From: Lysobacteraceae bacterium
Lineage (GTDB): Bacteria; Pseudomonadota; Gammaproteobacteria; Xanthomonadales; Wenzhouxiangellaceae
Assembly: GCA_020201235.1 (NCBI GenBank)
Contig: JAIVHD010000019.1
Span: 1 to 7,818, forward strand
Direction: 5' to 3'
DNA length: 7,818 nt
The translations under genes and the position numbers were made by a program. Within the stretch, counting starts at the first letter, position 1; each line of letters begins with the position of its first letter. A model generated the notes under the pieces. The model did not search any database and was not told the DNA's origin. It worked only from the letters and a program-made list of their open reading frames with translations. Positions 1-5,043 of the stretch are shown here, in pieces.

Positions 1-8
1 CTGCAGGG

Positions 9-106
9 GCCGCCGCACAAGCGCCGTGGGCTGCGTTGCACTCGCTTGAATTGGCTCGGGCCAGTCCTGCGCTTGCGCGCCTTGCCCACAACGCTTGTGC
101 GACGGC
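9..106. repeat. Imperfect inverted repeat, 23-nt arms, 52-nt loop
   Basis: The arm at 9-31 and the arm at 84-106 are reverse complements at 20 of 23 positions. The three mismatches (13/102, 24/91, 25/90) are all C opposite A on the plus strand, so they become G-U wobble pairs in an RNA copied from the minus strand. Such an RNA could pair over the whole 23-bp stem. No gene overlaps it, and only short open stretches run through it. It could be a REP/MITE-like dispersed element, the end of a decayed mobile element, or a structured transcript. Which one cannot be decided from a single copy. Confidence 0.5.
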
Positions 107-151
107 TGAGTGTTACCTAATTAACCGCATGGCCCACTAGTCCTCAGGTAA

Positions 152-167
152 ACCCCAACGTTGGGGT
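152..167. repeat. 16-bp perfect palindrome ACCCCAACGTTGGGGT
   Basis: The sequence ACCCCAACGTTGGGGT equals its own reverse complement and has no spacer, which suits a dimeric DNA-binding protein better than an RNA hairpin. It lies about 155 bases upstream of the PqqD-like start codon. Its half-site, CGTTGGGGT, resembles the GTTGGGGT core of REP-type repeats that I recall from many proteobacterial genomes, so a remnant of such a repeat is an equally good explanation. Confidence 0.5.
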
Positions 168-322
168 AAAGTGCACGACGAGTCTGTCGGATTGAGCCGA
201 TCGTGGCGAGGCAATGTCCGGTGGGCGTCTGTTTTTTGATCTGATGAGGCGAATCGTGGACCTGTTCAAGTACAAAAGCCGAAAATCAAGCCCAATCTGG
301 CTGTGTCGCAGCAGGAGAGAAG

Positions 323-613
323 GTGAATAAGCCAGGATCAGACATGCTTATGCAACAGATTCGGTGCGCCATTCAGGGCGGTCGCTTGACGGTCAATCGA
401 CTGGACGACGGCAGTGGTGTCCTGCTCGATATCGAGCGCGAACAGTTGCTGGCATTAAACGCGACTGGCATGTATTTGATCGGCGAAGTTGCCGGCGGCA
501 CGAATGGTTTCGAGTCGCTTTCGCAGGCCCTGGCCGATGAATTTGAAGTGACGCAGCAGCGCGCCCGGGCCGATGTGGCTGATTTTCTCGAGCGAATCGG
601 GGAGGCCATTTGA
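323..613 (+). CDS. PqqD-like small protein (RiPP-recognition-type fold)
   Basis: A 96-residue protein with the pattern of the PqqD family. After a short strand-rich N-terminus comes a segment ending in VLLDIEREQLLALNATG (33-49), the usual place where these proteins read 'LD...x..LN.TG'. A helical C-terminal half follows (about 64-93), including ALADEFEVTQQRARADVADF, the conserved 'L...y.v....a..Dv..fl' helix pair. PqqD domains form winged-helix-like folds that bind peptide precursors for modifying enzymes. Related stand-alone versions also occur in polysaccharide and exosortase loci, where their role is unclear. The start is GTG at 323, with AGGAGAG at 313-319 five bases ahead; ATG codons at 344 and 350 are in frame but have poorer spacing. 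No radical SAM enzyme, precursor peptide or protease is visible beside it. It stands alone and converges on the phosphatase gene, so its partner must be encoded elsewhere. The family call is fairly safe; the function is unknown. Confidence 0.8.
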   Translation: MNKPGSDMLMQQIRCAIQGGRLTVNRLDDGSGVLLDIEREQLLALNATGMYLIGEVAGGTNGFESLSQALADEFEVTQQRARADVADFLERIGEAI

Positions 614-642
614 CCCGGCTGTCACGATCGGCTCCGAGGCCG

Positions 643-1437
643 TCAAGGCGTAAGCCAGAGGCTTGACCAGCGGCGTCGAGTGCGGCGTGGCAAGGCATCT
701 TCAAGCAGTGCCGTATCGGGCTGGCGGCCGTCGGCCAGGTCCGCTGGAAAACGCTGCATCAGCAATGTTGCAAGCTCGGTTGAGGTCCATTTCGTAATCG
801 GTGAGAGCGCGCTCGAAATGACCGGAACTCGGCGATGGTCACGATGGGCGTCGGAGGCAACGACGTGAATCGAGCCGGCCTGAATCATGAGACGGGCGGT
901 TTGCTGGGCACTGCGGCCGAAATGCCCGGTACAAGACTGCGCCGTTACCTGTCCAAGGCAGCCCGATGCCACCCACTGTGCCAATCGCTCCGGCTTTTTA
1001 CGCAGTTCGCTGTTGCGTTCGGGATGCGCAATCACCGGGGTCAGACCTTGCGCGAGAATCGCTTCGAGCACTTGCTCGGCACCGTGCGGGATATGGTGAA
1101 CCGGCAATTCGACCAGCACTGCGCGACGGCGGTCGGCAATGGTCATTGCGGTGCCCTCGCGCAACGCCTCGGGCAGTTCGGGAACCAGGTGCAATTCGGC
1201 ACCGGGCAGTACTTGCAGCGGAATCGATTCGCGTTGTAGCGCTTCGGCGAGCCTGAGGAGGTTGGCGCGGACCGATTCGGCCGGGTTGTGATAGGCACCA
1301 TTGAGATGGTGTGGCGTCGCCAGGCTGGTTTTGATACCGTCGGCCACCGCAATCCGGGCCATGGCCAGCGATTGGTCCAGATTACGTGCGCCGTCGTCGA
1401 TACCGGGCAGAATATGGCAGTGAAGATCGATAAACAT
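643..1437 (-). CDS. CpsB/CapC-family PHP-fold tyrosine-protein phosphatase
   Basis: A metal-dependent phosphatase of the polymerase-and-histidinol-phosphatase (PHP) fold, the type that dephosphorylates tyrosine kinases controlling capsule and exopolysaccharide export (CpsB, YwqE). Counting from the ATG at 1437, the metal-site motifs occur in order: HCHILPGIDDGA (6-17), TPHH (41-44), GAE (79-81), ELP (110-112), IAHPERN (136-142) and ASDAH (194-198). All expected His/Asp/Glu ligands are present, so it should be active. Length is 264 residues, normal for the family. A TTG at 1461 would add eight residues, but family members usually begin just before the DLHCH motif, and neither start has a strong ribosome-binding site. 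It is the last gene of the minus-strand block, 103 bases after the anti-sigma gene. No capsule kinase or Wzz-type gene is in view, so its substrate is not shown. It ends 29 bases from the stop of the convergent PqqD-like gene. The protein is probably cytoplasmic; no signal peptide is seen. Confidence 0.88.
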   Translation of the reverse strand: MFIDLHCHILPGIDDGARNLDQSLAMARIAVADGIKTSLATPHHLNGAYHNPAESVRANLLRLAEALQRESIPLQVLPGAELHLVPELPEALREGTAMTIADRRRAVLVELPVHHIPHGAEQVLEAILAQGLTPVIAHPERNSELRKKPERLAQWVASGCLGQVTAQSCTGHFGRSAQQTARLMIQAGSIHVVASDAHRDHRRVPVISSALSPITKWTSTELATLLMQRFPADLADGRQPDTALLEDALPRRTRRRWSSLWLTP

Positions 1438-1540
1438 CGGTTTTTCTGTGTCAGTAACCAAGCCCGCTACGGTAGCAGGGTTTCATACCGGGCCGGTCTT
1501 GCGGGTGTGTTCTGGGCCATTACAAAAAAATCGCGTGTCA

Positions 1541-2281
1541 TCACCTTGGTGAATCAGCCGGGCCAGGACTGCCCTGTATCCACAAACCTGCATCGCGGAG
1601 GATTTGATCGATATTTTCCGGGATGGGGTGCTCGGGGAATTGGCGGCGGAACCGTTCGAATTGTTCGCGGGCGCGCTGGATTTCGTCGCGCTCGATCATT
1701 GCTTGGATCAACTTCAGCATGCTTTCGGGATCTTCGCCGACGTCGGTCGCAATTCGCGGGATTTTGCGCGCCGGTTCGGCGATGACGCCGGGCTGCTCTG
1801 CCAGGAAGTGTTCGTGTCGTGATCGCTGCAATTGCATTTCGGCATCGTCTTTGGCTTCAGAGTGAGGCGTGCCGCTGGGGGCGGCGAACGATTGCGCCGG
1901 CGTGGGTGTGTGCGGCCGTGTTTGTCGGGTCTGTGAAGACTTGCCGCTGCTGTCCATCGCTGATTGATCGCCGGACTGCGCGCCCAAAGACGGCACCATG
2001 AGGGCCTCGGGCGCGCGGCGTTCAAGCGGGGTGGCGGGTTTGTGCGCCGGTTGGCCGGGTGGGGATTGTTGCAGTACGACTGCGATGCTGACAAGTGCGA
2101 CCGAGGCGGCGGCCAGCCCGCCAAGCCAGGGCAGGCGGCGTGGCGTTCGGGCTTTGCCGCTTGCCTCGGCGGCGCGCGCGCGAATGGTGCGGTCCAGGCC
2201 GGCTTCGGGATCGATATCGCCGGCTTCGCGATATAAGGCTTCGAGTTCCCGCCTGCTCCTGTCGTTCTTGGTTTGGATCAT
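1541..2281 (-). CDS. Probable membrane-bound anti-sigma factor
   Basis: A 246-residue single-pass membrane protein. A charged cytoplasmic N-terminus (1-49) contains a helix-like stretch RRELEALYREAG (10-21). One hydrophobic segment, about 50-70 (LPWLGGLAAASVALVSIAVV), follows basic residues PRR, which predicts N-in topology. Next come a long Pro/Ser/Gln/Thr-rich linker (about 73-180) and a C-terminal helical segment (about 184-225) with repeating charged residues. The anti-sigma role is inferred from position and topology: its ATG overlaps the sigma stop codon as ATGA (2278-2281), which implies translational coupling. GGAGG at 2292-2296 may serve as its ribosome-binding site. The classical HxxxCxxC zinc motif of ZAS anti-sigma factors is absent and the protein has no Cys, so it is not a standard zinc-finger member. 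I recognise no named domain. Confidence 0.65.
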   Translation of the reverse strand: MIQTKNDRSRRELEALYREAGDIDPEAGLDRTIRARAAEASGKARTPRRLPWLGGLAAASVALVSIAVVLQQSPPGQPAHKPATPLERRAPEALMVPSLGAQSGDQSAMDSSGKSSQTRQTRPHTPTPAQSFAAPSGTPHSEAKDDAEMQLQRSRHEHFLAEQPGVIAEPARKIPRIATDVGEDPESMLKLIQAMIERDEIQRAREQFERFRRQFPEHPIPENIDQILRDAGLWIQGSPGPADSPR

Positions 2282-2844
2282 TTTCCGGCCGCCTCCGGTC
2301 CCGGTGCGAGTATTGCCCTGAGCTTGCCGACCGCGTAGCGCAGCCGACTCTTGATGGTCTCGCGACTGACGCTTGCCCGCTCGGCGATATCGGCCAGCGA
2401 AAGGCCTGCCTCCTGTTGCAGCAAGAAGGCCTCGCGCTGATTGAGCGGCAACTGCATCAACGCCGCACGCAGGCGTTTGGCCTGCTGATCTCTTGCCAGC
2501 GTTGCATCTGGTTGCTGACGGTTGTCGTCGGCCATTCTGTCTAGCGCTTCGGTGTCCATAGCGGGCTGGCGGCCCAGCGCGCGCCAGTGATCGACCAGCC
2601 GATTGTGCGCGATCCGAAACGCCCAGCGCTTGAAGCCGTTACCGCGCTGGAATGTAGCGCGTGAAACGATGATGCGCGACCAGACGTCCTGGTACAGATC
2701 GTCAGCCGCAGTCTTGTCGCCGACGGCGTGGTAGAGGTAGCGATACAGCGGTTTGCGATAGCGCTCATACAGCACCTCGAAGGCACCCGGTGCAGCCCGT
2801 CCGAAGGCCAGCATCAGGTCGTCGTCGGAGCGCGGGTCGGTCAT
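2278..2844 (-). CDS. ECF-type RNA polymerase sigma factor (sigma-70 family)
   Basis: A 188-residue sigma factor with only regions 2 and 4, as in the extracytoplasmic-function group. Region 2 spans about 10-90: AADDLYQDVWSRI (46-58) is region 2.2, which binds the beta-prime clamp, and FKRWAFRIAHNRLVDHWR (71-88) covers regions 2.3-2.4, which melt and read the -10 element. Region 4 spans about 130-176: LPLNQREAFLLQQEAGLSL, then the helix-turn-helix ADIAERASVSRETIKSRLRYA (about 151-171), which reads the -35 element. It replaces or supplements the main sigma for a dedicated set of promoters and should be held inactive by the membrane protein encoded by the overlapping next gene. The ATG at 2844 has no Shine-Dalgarno sequence. 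Instead a five-base-pair hairpin sits four bases ahead of it, and a 28-bp palindrome lies a little further upstream. The next internal Met (11) has no better site, so I keep this start. Target promoters are not identifiable here. Confidence 0.92.
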   Translation of the reverse strand: MTDPRSDDDLMLAFGRAAPGAFEVLYERYRKPLYRYLYHAVGDKTAADDLYQDVWSRIIVSRATFQRGNGFKRWAFRIAHNRLVDHWRALGRQPAMDTEALDRMADDNRQQPDATLARDQQAKRLRAALMQLPLNQREAFLLQQEAGLSLADIAERASVSRETIKSRLRYAVGKLRAILAPGPEAAGK

Positions 2845-2848
2845 CGGG

Positions 2849-2862
2849 TCAGCTTACGCTGA
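2849..2862 (-). promoter_or_regulatory. GUAA-tetraloop hairpin just before the sigma start codon
   Basis: On the minus strand the bases read TCAGC-GTAA-GCTGA, a perfect five-base-pair stem closed by a GNRA-type loop. Its 3' end is four bases from the sigma ATG (2842-2844), so it occupies the place where a Shine-Dalgarno sequence would be. A short stem like this can arise by chance. If real, it would lower or tune translation of the sigma gene or, if the transcript starts downstream of it, be irrelevant. Confidence 0.35.
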
Positions 2863-2871
2863 AGCGGTGGT

Positions 2872-2899
2872 CGTTTTGTCGTTTCGAAACGACAAAACG
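2872..2899. promoter_or_regulatory. 28-bp perfect palindrome between VWA and sigma genes
   Basis: The half-sequence CGTTTTGTCGTTTC (2872-2885) is followed directly by its exact reverse complement (2886-2899), centred on TTCGAA. The flanks GGTG (2867-2870) and CACC (2900-2903) could extend the pairing past a two-base bulge on the left. Inside, TCGTTT recurs at 2871-2876 and 2879-2884, with the inverted form AAACGA at 2887-2892, giving closely packed half-sites. It starts 28 bases upstream of the sigma ATG and 35 bases after the VWA stop. It could be an operator for the sigma gene or a terminator stem for the VWA gene. No T-run follows on either strand, which weakens the terminator reading. Confidence 0.6.
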
Positions 2900-2933
2900 C
2901 ACCGATTTTCGCGCAACGCCGATTTGCCCGGGA

Positions 2934-4685
2934 TTAGCGTCGGACAACCTGAAAGCCTTCGGCGAGCCGAATCAGTTGCAGAAATTCGCCGCGGTAGCCA
3001 AACGGGTCTTCGCCCCTGGCGCGGCTGGCCAGGTCGTGAATGTCCTGGATACTGAAGCCTTCGAGGTACGTGCCGCCCCTGAGGTGCTGGCCGAAGGCTG
3101 CAACGGACGCTGCGAAGGCGAGGTTGTTCGACATGGACTCCTCGGCGCGGCGTTCGCTTGTCGATTCAATCGGCTGTTCGATAAGTTGGCTGACCTCGCC
3201 GTCGGAGGCCTTGTAGCGCAGCCGCAGGAAACCCAATTCGCGCGATTCGTCGGTGTTTGCTGTGGCACGTGGTGCGTGTGCGCTCGTCGATGGATCGCCA
3301 TAACGCAGCGGGTCGAGGCGCTCGCCGCCGGTGCCGCTGAGCGCCACTTCGTACAGCGCGGTGACCGTGTGCCCGGCACCGATGTCGCCGGCGTCGACCG
3401 CATCATTGTTGAAGTCTTCACGCTTCAGCAGACGGTTTTCGTAGCCGATCAGGCGGTATTCGGCGACCACGCGCGGGTTGAACTCGACTTGAATCTTGAC
3501 ATCCTTCGCGATCGTCATCAGCGTGGCGTTCATTTCGTCGACCAGCACCTTGCGCGCCTCGGAAAGCGTGTCGATGTAGGCGTAATTGCCGTTACCGGCG
3601 TTGGCAAGCTGTTCCATCAGATGGTCGTTGTAGTTGCCGGTGCCAAAGCCCAGCGTGGTAATCGCAATGCCGGTCTCGCGCTTGCGTTGGGCCAGATCCT
3701 TGAGCGCTTCGAAGTTGACCGTGCCGACGTTGAAATCGCCGTCGGTGGCGAGAATCACGCGGTTGACGCCGCCTTTAATGAAACCCTGGTCGGCCTGTGC
3801 ATAGGCCAGCTCGATGCCGGCCGCACCATGGGTGCGGCCGCCGGCGACCAGGCGGTCCAGCGCGCCCGCGATCGTTGCATGCTGGTCGCCGGGCGTGGAT
3901 TCGAGCACCACGCCGGTCGCCCCGGCGTAAACCACAATGGCGATCCGGTCGTCGGCGTCGAGTTCGCGCGTGAGCATTTTCAACGAGTTCTTCAGTAATG
4001 GCAGCTTGTTCTGGCTGTTCATCGAGCCCGAGACATCAAGCAGAAACACCAGGTTTGAGGCCGGGATGGTTTCCGGATTGGGGCGGTAACCCTGAATGCC
4101 GATCTGCACCAGCCGCGTGTTCGGGTTCCACGGCGTGACCGCGTGTTCGACACTGACGCTAAACGGCGTACCGCCGGCCTCGGGCACTGGATAGTCGTAG
4201 GAGAAATAGTTGATCATTTCCTCGACTCGTACTGCGTCCTGGGGCGGGAGCCGCCCTTCGCGCAACATCCGGCGAACGTTGCTGTAGCTGCCGGTGTCGA
4301 CGTCGATGCTGAAGGTAGAGACGGGATGCTTGGCGACCCGCTTGAGCGGATTGTCGAGGAAGTGCGCGTAGTTTTCACGGTCGACCGGACGGTCGGGTGC
4401 TTGGATGTTGCCGGGCCGAAGACTCAGGCTTTGACGCGCCTGCATGCCGAGCCTGGCCGGTGTGGACAGGAACTGGTGGGTCTTGATGGCATCCGCCGAC
4501 GGCCTCGAAGGCTCCATTTCCGCTCGCTGCCGTGGCTCGGGTATTGACTGGCTGGCCTGCGGGTGCTTCTCGTTCTGGTTTGTTTTGACCGCCTGCCCGG
4601 CTTCCGGTGGCGCGCAGGCGGCCAGCACAAGCAGCAGGCCAAAAGCGGCGGGAAAAGCGGTTGTTGTGGTTCGGGGTCTGGTCAT
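2934..4685 (-). CDS. VWA-domain lipoprotein, YfbK/DUF3520 family
   Basis: Starting at the ATG at 4685, the protein has 583 residues. A lipoprotein signal peptide ends in the lipobox LAAC (acylated Cys at 24), followed by a Pro/Gln-rich tether to about 95. The N-terminal YfbK-type domain contains STFSIDVDTGSYSNVRRML (about 123-141). The von Willebrand A domain (about 210-390) has an intact metal-ion-dependent adhesion site: DVSGS (217-221), the Thr of GGRTHG (about 285) and TDGDFN (about 314-319). The C-terminal third matches the conserved region known as DUF3520, ending near the stop. VWA folds bind partner proteins through a divalent cation; the YfbK family itself is poorly understood. GGAG at 4693-4696, seven bases ahead, supports this ATG over an upstream TTG (4712) that lacks a ribosome-binding site. 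The sigma gene follows 89 bases downstream on the same strand, a pairing suggesting that this lipoprotein senses, or is made under, the envelope response. Confidence 0.9.
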   Translation of the reverse strand: MTRPRTTTTAFPAAFGLLLVLAACAPPEAGQAVKTNQNEKHPQASQSIPEPRQRAEMEPSRPSADAIKTHQFLSTPARLGMQARQSLSLRPGNIQAPDRPVDRENYAHFLDNPLKRVAKHPVSTFSIDVDTGSYSNVRRMLREGRLPPQDAVRVEEMINYFSYDYPVPEAGGTPFSVSVEHAVTPWNPNTRLVQIGIQGYRPNPETIPASNLVFLLDVSGSMNSQNKLPLLKNSLKMLTRELDADDRIAIVVYAGATGVVLESTPGDQHATIAGALDRLVAGGRTHGAAGIELAYAQADQGFIKGGVNRVILATDGDFNVGTVNFEALKDLAQRKRETGIAITTLGFGTGNYNDHLMEQLANAGNGNYAYIDTLSEARKVLVDEMNATLMTIAKDVKIQVEFNPRVVAEYRLIGYENRLLKREDFNNDAVDAGDIGAGHTVTALYEVALSGTGGERLDPLRYGDPSTSAHAPRATANTDESRELGFLRLRYKASDGEVSQLIEQPIESTSERRAEESMSNNLAFAASVAAFGQHLRGGTYLEGFSIQDIHDLASRARGEDPFGYRGEFLQLIRLAEGFQVVRR

Positions 4686-4766
4686 CGTGTTGCTCCGGGT
4701 GTTGTTTGGCAATATCTTTCATAAACGAACAACGTCGCAGCATTTGAAAAGGGGTTGAATCGGGCG

Positions 4767-4803
4767 GGCTCGTCCCTCGAGACGATCGGGTGGTGAACGA
4801 GCC
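4767..4803. repeat. Inverted repeat GGCTCGT...ACGAGCC
   Basis: Seven-base arms GGCTCGT (4767-4773) and ACGAGCC (4797-4803) are exact reverse complements around a 23-base loop. The loop contains further weak complementarity, CCC at 4774-4776 with GGG at 4788-4790. It lies about 80-120 bases upstream of the VWA start codon, in a position suitable for a regulator site or a leader hairpin. There is no further evidence for a role. Confidence 0.35.
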
Positions 4804-4836
4804 GGGGTTTACGCAGGCTATTTTGGGCGGCCAATA

Positions 4837-4853
4837 GTGACCAGATGTGTCAC
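4837..4853. promoter_or_regulatory. Dyad GTGAC-N7-GTCAC, possible activator site
   Basis: The exact five-base inverted arms GTGAC (4837-4841) and GTCAC (4849-4853) are centred at 4845. That is about 110 bases upstream of the start point implied by the sigma-54-like promoter, the usual distance for an enhancer-binding activator. The spacing does not fit a CRP site, which has six bases between GTGA and TCAC; here there are nine. The function is inferred only from position. Confidence 0.3.
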
Positions 4854-4928
4854 CCGGTCTGTGCTGCGGCGCGATCGTAGCGCGATGGTAATCACGATTC
4901 AGGCGCCTTTAGACGAAACAAACCGTGT

Positions 4929-4943
4929 TGGCACTGTACTTGT
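4929..4943 (+). promoter_or_regulatory. Sigma-54-like -24/-12 promoter for the receiver gene
   Basis: The bases TGGCAC (4929-4934), five spacer bases, then TTGT (4940-4943) match the sigma-54 consensus TGGCAC-N5-TTGC at every fixed position except the final C. The essential GG lies at 4930-4931 and the G of the -12 element at 4942, the correct spacing. An extra T precedes it (TTGGCAC), as in strong sites. The implied start is near 4955, leaving a leader of about 90 bases. A sigma-70 reading using TATAGC (4944-4949) lacks a fitting -35 box. Sigma-54 needs an ATP-driven activator, which is not encoded here. Confidence 0.45.
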
Positions 4944-5043
4944 ATAGCGATCCCTGTGACGGTCCAATTCAGGTGCGCTCGCCAGGCGGCGCGCAGGACT
5001 GCCTCAAGCCGCCCGATTCGGATGTTCAGGCCAGGAGTGCACG

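Larger units (their letters stand above)
1..322. other. Gene-free leader region upstream of the PqqD-like gene
   Basis: No convincing coding sequence lies here: the frames are short, start at the window edge or give compositionally odd peptides. The region holds the inverted repeat at 9-106, the palindrome at 152-167 and a T6 run at 232-237 without a good stem in front of it. The promoter of the PqqD-like gene should lie in the second half. The best -10-like hexamer I found (TACAAA, 271-276) has no matching -35 box, so I do not call a promoter. Confidence 0.5.
4686..5043. other. Divergent intergenic region between VWA and receiver genes
   Basis: No coding sequence is supported here. It must carry promoters for both directions. 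On the plus strand it holds a sigma-54-like promoter (4929-4943), a dyad (4837-4853) and the ribosome-binding site AGGAG at 5033-5037 for the receiver gene. An inverted repeat lies at 4767-4803. On the minus strand the VWA ribosome-binding site GGAG is at 4693-4696. I found no convincing sigma-70 or ECF promoter for the VWA gene. Confidence 0.6.

Noticed and set aside
1..135. Possible C-terminal end of an upstream gene entering the window (frames open to the stops at 118 or 137)
   Set aside because: The frames run through the inverted repeat, give low-complexity Ala/Arg/Leu-rich peptides and show no domain, so coding cannot be supported.
173..206. CACGA/TCGTG plus TCGG/CCGA hairpin upstream of the PqqD-like gene
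   Set aside because: The arms are interrupted by eight unpaired bases on one side, which is weak and easily found by chance in GC-rich DNA.
642..667. GTCAAG...CTTGAC inverted repeat at the convergent gene ends
   Set aside because: There are only six pairs, no T-run, and it overlaps the phosphatase stop codon, so it is probably chance.
835..1239. Plus-strand open frame opposite the phosphatase gene
   Set aside because: The minus strand carries every PHP metal motif in one frame; the plus-strand product has no recognisable pattern.
1463..1480. GCTAC/GTAGC dyad before the phosphatase start
   Set aside because: The one-base spacer prevents a proper RNA loop and the outer pairs need a bulge. 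Operator use is possible, but nothing else supports it.
1524..1552. Possible terminator after the anti-sigma gene: TCACC/GGTGA hairpin and a T7 run on the minus strand
   Set aside because: The stem is five pairs at most with a two-base loop, contains the stop codon, and lies ten bases from the T-run. This is too weak and too far apart for an intrinsic terminator.
2790..3998. Long plus-strand open frame (402 codons) opposite the VWA and sigma genes
   Set aside because: It is antisense to two well-supported genes, shows no family resemblance and has no ribosome-binding site. Long shadow frames are common opposite GC-rich genes.
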